Source of the DNA: Paenibacillus sedimenti
GTDB taxonomy: Bacteria > Bacillota > Bacilli > Paenibacillales > NBRC-103111
DNA: 64,000 nt
NCBI RefSeq assembly: GCF_014534655.1
Contig: NZ_JACVVD010000004.1
Span: forward strand, 62,001-126,000
Reading direction: 5' to 3'
This document shows, piece by piece, positions 62,097-64,000 of the stretch; within the stretch, counting starts at the first letter, position 1, and every line of letters begins with the position of its first letter. The notes beneath the pieces are model-generated. The model saw nothing but the letters and a program-made list of their open reading frames with translations, searched no databases and had not been told where the DNA came from. Both the position numbers and the translations under genes were made by a program.

Positions 62097-62744
62097 CTAC
62101 AACCGCTGCCTCGATTCCCTCGCCAGCCGCATGGCTTCTTCCCGATCAGCTACCTGAAGCTTATTTAAAATATTGGTCACGTAATTGGCCACGGTCTTGC
62201 CGCTAAGCTCCAATTTCTGCGCGATTTGCACATTCGTTGAACCGCCCTCCATCAGATATAAGACTTCTCGTTCGCGCTGAGAAAGTTCGGGGAATAATTC
62301 CTCCTGCGCAGCCGGCCGTGCCATTGAAAAATACTCAATCATGCGCGAAGCAATACCGCTGCTAAAAATAGCTTCTCCGCTGCCAACAGCACGAATCGCA
62401 CGTAAAAGCTCATCCTTTTCCGCATCTTTCAGTACATATCCTTTTGCACCTGCGCGCATCGCAGTAAATACAGAAGAATCGTCTTGAAACATTGTAAGAA
62501 TTAGAATTTGAATATTCGGGTTCGCACTCACAATGCGTCGGGTCGCTTCAATTCCGTTCAAACCCGGCATGCGAATATCCATAAGCATAACATCAGGATT
62601 TAATTCCTCGGCAAGCTGTACGGCTTCATCTCCAGACGCGGCTTCCCCTACAACCTCGAGATCAGGTATCGTACTGAATAACGTGCATACCCCATGTCTA
62701 AACAGGGGGTGGTCATCGACAATGACAAGTCGCAATGTTTTCAT
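62097..62744 (-). CDS. NarL/FixJ (LuxR-type) response regulator
   Basis: 215 residues. The receiver has the acidic DDHP, the phosphoacceptor in DVMLMDIRMPGLNG and the Lys in KGYVLKDAEKDE; the LuxR-type HTH (about 150-210) has LSQREREVLYLMEGGSTNVQIAQKLELSGKTVANYV. It overlaps the upstream kinase gene by 4 bp, so it is the cognate regulator. LiaR/DegU/VraR types share this form; targets unknown. Confidence 0.94.
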   Translation of the reverse strand: MKTLRLVIVDDHPLFRHGVCTLFSTIPDLEVVGEAASGDEAVQLAEELNPDVMLMDIRMPGLNGIEATRRIVSANPNIQILILTMFQDDSSVFTAMRAGAKGYVLKDAEKDELLRAIRAVGSGEAIFSSGIASRMIEYFSMARPAAQEELFPELSQREREVLYLMEGGSTNVQIAQKLELSGKTVANYVTNILNKLQVADREEAMRLARESRQRL

Positions 62745-64000
62745 GGTTTTTCCTCCGTTTGGGTATTCACCGGTAATAACGCAATGAGCCGCGTTCCGCC
62801 TTGTGAACCTTTTTCGATTTTACAGCTTCCGCCCAGCTCCTCAGCACGCTCTCGCATGGATTGTAGACCAATACCGCCAACCTTATCTTGTCGGGTTTTA
62901 CTACCGAACCCTGTGCCATTGTCAAGCACTTCCAAATTGAGCATGCCTGCAGGTTCATCTATCATCAAGCTGACGCTGCAAATACTTGCCCCGGAGTGAC
63001 GAACGACATTAACAATAGCTTCAGTGACAATGCGATAAGCAGCCACCTCAACGGCAGCAGGAAGTGCAGGAAGCTCAGCAGGTACATTCAGATGAAATTG
63101 CAAATCGGGAAGGCCTCCCCATTTTTGTACCCTTTGAATCGGTGAAGACACATCGTTCATTCTTTCTTTTATCGCACCGACAATTCCCAGTTCATCAAGC
63201 GCCGGGGGACGCAGCTCATGAACCATGCTTCGTATTTCCGCAACGGTACTGCGAATCGTGGATCGGAGCTCGGTCAAAATGGCTTTCGTCGCTTGCTTAT
63301 CCGTCACGAGCAGCTCTTCTGCCGCTGCTGCTGTTAGCGCCAGTGACGCCAATCGTGGTGCCAGATCATCGTGCAAGTTACTTCGCAAACGCCGGCGTTC
63401 CTCTTCTCTGGCCAAAACCAGACGCTCCCTCGATTCTTGCAAGTCGGCTGCCAGTACCTTCAGTTCTAAAGACACCTTCACTCCCTTGACTACAGCACCT
63501 GCCTGGCGAATCAAAGTTTCTATGAAGCTCCGATCCGATGGCGTGAAGGGTTCTCCGATAGCTCTTGGGGCCAAAAACAACGATCCTAACACTTCCCCTT
63601 GATGTACAATGAAATGTTCCTCGCACTCCGGCTGAGGTTTCCCATCTTTAATCGTCATCCATACTTCGCCATCCTGTTGAAAGGCAAGGTATCCATACGG
63701 TAGCCGCAGCGCTTCCCTGATCGTACGCACTACAACCAGGAGCACTTCTTCAGGCGGCAGCGGCTCCTCGAGCTTTTTGCCCAGCTTCGTTAGCACCGAA
63801 TATGGATTATCCTTCTCACCGTACATCAATCGGTTAATCCAGCGCTGCACTTTCTCTTTCACTGGAGCAAACATAACGGCAACGATTCCTGTCGCGACAA
63901 GGGAAACAAATAGATGGTGCTGCAAGTTCAAGAGCCTTCCAATATACCAGACACTCGCCACATAAGCTCCGACCACACAAAAGGTCAATATCCCATAAAG
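62741..64000 (-). CDS. Sensor histidine kinase, HisKA_3 type (5' end outside the window)
   Basis: At least 419 residues are visible; the frame stays open to the window edge, so the true start and the usual multi-TM N-terminus lie beyond it. The visible part begins in transmembrane helices, then a GAF-like region (LLVVVRTIREALRLPYGYLAFQQDGEVW), the dimerisation/phosphoacceptor helix EEERRRLRSNLHDDLAPRLASL (His about 215 from the visible end) and a HATPase_c domain (AYRIVTEAIVNVVRHSGA, DNGTGF, GIGLQSMRERAEELGG). Cognate to the adjacent LuxR-type regulator. Confidence 0.9.
   Translation of the reverse strand, partial: LYGILTFCVVGAYVASVWYIGRLLNLQHHLFVSLVATGIVAVMFAPVKEKVQRWINRLMYGEKDNPYSVLTKLGKKLEEPLPPEEVLLVVVRTIREALRLPYGYLAFQQDGEVWMTIKDGKPQPECEEHFIVHQGEVLGSLFLAPRAIGEPFTPSDRSFIETLIRQAGAVVKGVKVSLELKVLAADLQESRERLVLAREEERRRLRSNLHDDLAPRLASLALTAAAAEELLVTDKQATKAILTELRSTIRSTVAEIRSMVHELRPPALDELGIVGAIKERMNDVSSPIQRVQKWGGLPDLQFHLNVPAELPALPAAVEVAAYRIVTEAIVNVVRHSGASICSVSLMIDEPAGMLNLEVLDNGTGFGSKTRQDKVGGIGLQSMRERAEELGGSCKIEKGSQGGTRLIALLPVNTQTEEKP

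Overview
The window looks like a chromosome segment of a spore-forming Firmicute of the Paenibacillaceae, most likely Paenibacillus or a close relative. The basis is two GerA/GerC/GerB spore-germinant receptor operons, a YjcZ-type sporulation peptide, an SLH (S-layer homology) surface protein, strong AAGGAGG-type ribosome sites, TTG/GTG starts, and two-component systems of Bacillus/Paenibacillus type. Base composition is moderate, with GC-rich patches inside the fabF-like gene (about 27.3-27.9 kb) and one rRNA methyltransferase gene (about 59.9-60.3 kb). No rRNA or tRNA genes, CRISPR arrays or intact prophage were seen.

Layout. 0-2.2 kb: a LytTR-type two-component system behind an 11-bp-phased repeat array. 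2.2-7.5 kb: a two-gene unit for a giant 2-hydroxyacyl-CoA dehydratase activase and its partner, preceded by a perfect FNR/CRP-type palindrome, so probably an anaerobically induced radical or iron-sulfur enzyme system. 7.5-10.2 kb: a lipoprotein phosphodiesterase, an overlooked 42-residue Cys-rich protein and a methyltransferase whose only good start is ATT. 10.2-14.0 kb: first germinant receptor operon (A-C-B). 14.2-18.5 kb: a GMC oxidoreductase/subunit-3 pair, a DUF1353 protein and small membrane proteins. 18.6-22.9 kb: second receptor operon (A-C-B) with a divergent two-TM protein of the receptor D-subunit type.

22.9-25.8 kb is a gene-poor island built of decayed Tn7-like elements. It has six blocks of a 17-20-bp TnsB-type repeat, a tnsC pseudogene cut off exactly at one repeat block, and two junctions at which the end repeats of neighbouring elements face each other across exactly 20 nt. 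I read it as a back-to-back array of small, mostly non-autonomous elements. One of about 775 bp carries a single intact gene.

25.8-28.6 kb: a MmyB-type regulator divergent from a FabF-type ketosynthase, then a small XRE regulator. 28.6-39.7 kb: an OmpR-type two-component system, a terminator, then an RND pump with its adaptor and an exported partner, preceded by direct repeats that suit the regulator; a membrane-anchored protein follows under separate control. 39.8-41.7 kb: queD-queE-queC for preQ0, the queuosine precursor. 41.9-45.8 kb: an rRNA m5C methyltransferase, a nitroreductase, a triple-repeat acidic protein and the sporulation peptide. 45.9-58.8 kb: cell-surface genes, namely a TPR-glycosyltransferase overlapping an exported repeat protein, a HAD phosphatase, and an SLH protein followed by a 2440-residue exported PKD-type protein. 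59.0-64.0 kb: an RsuA/RluB-type pseudouridine synthase, a second m5C methyltransferase, a membrane thioredoxin, and a LuxR-type two-component system whose kinase runs off the window.
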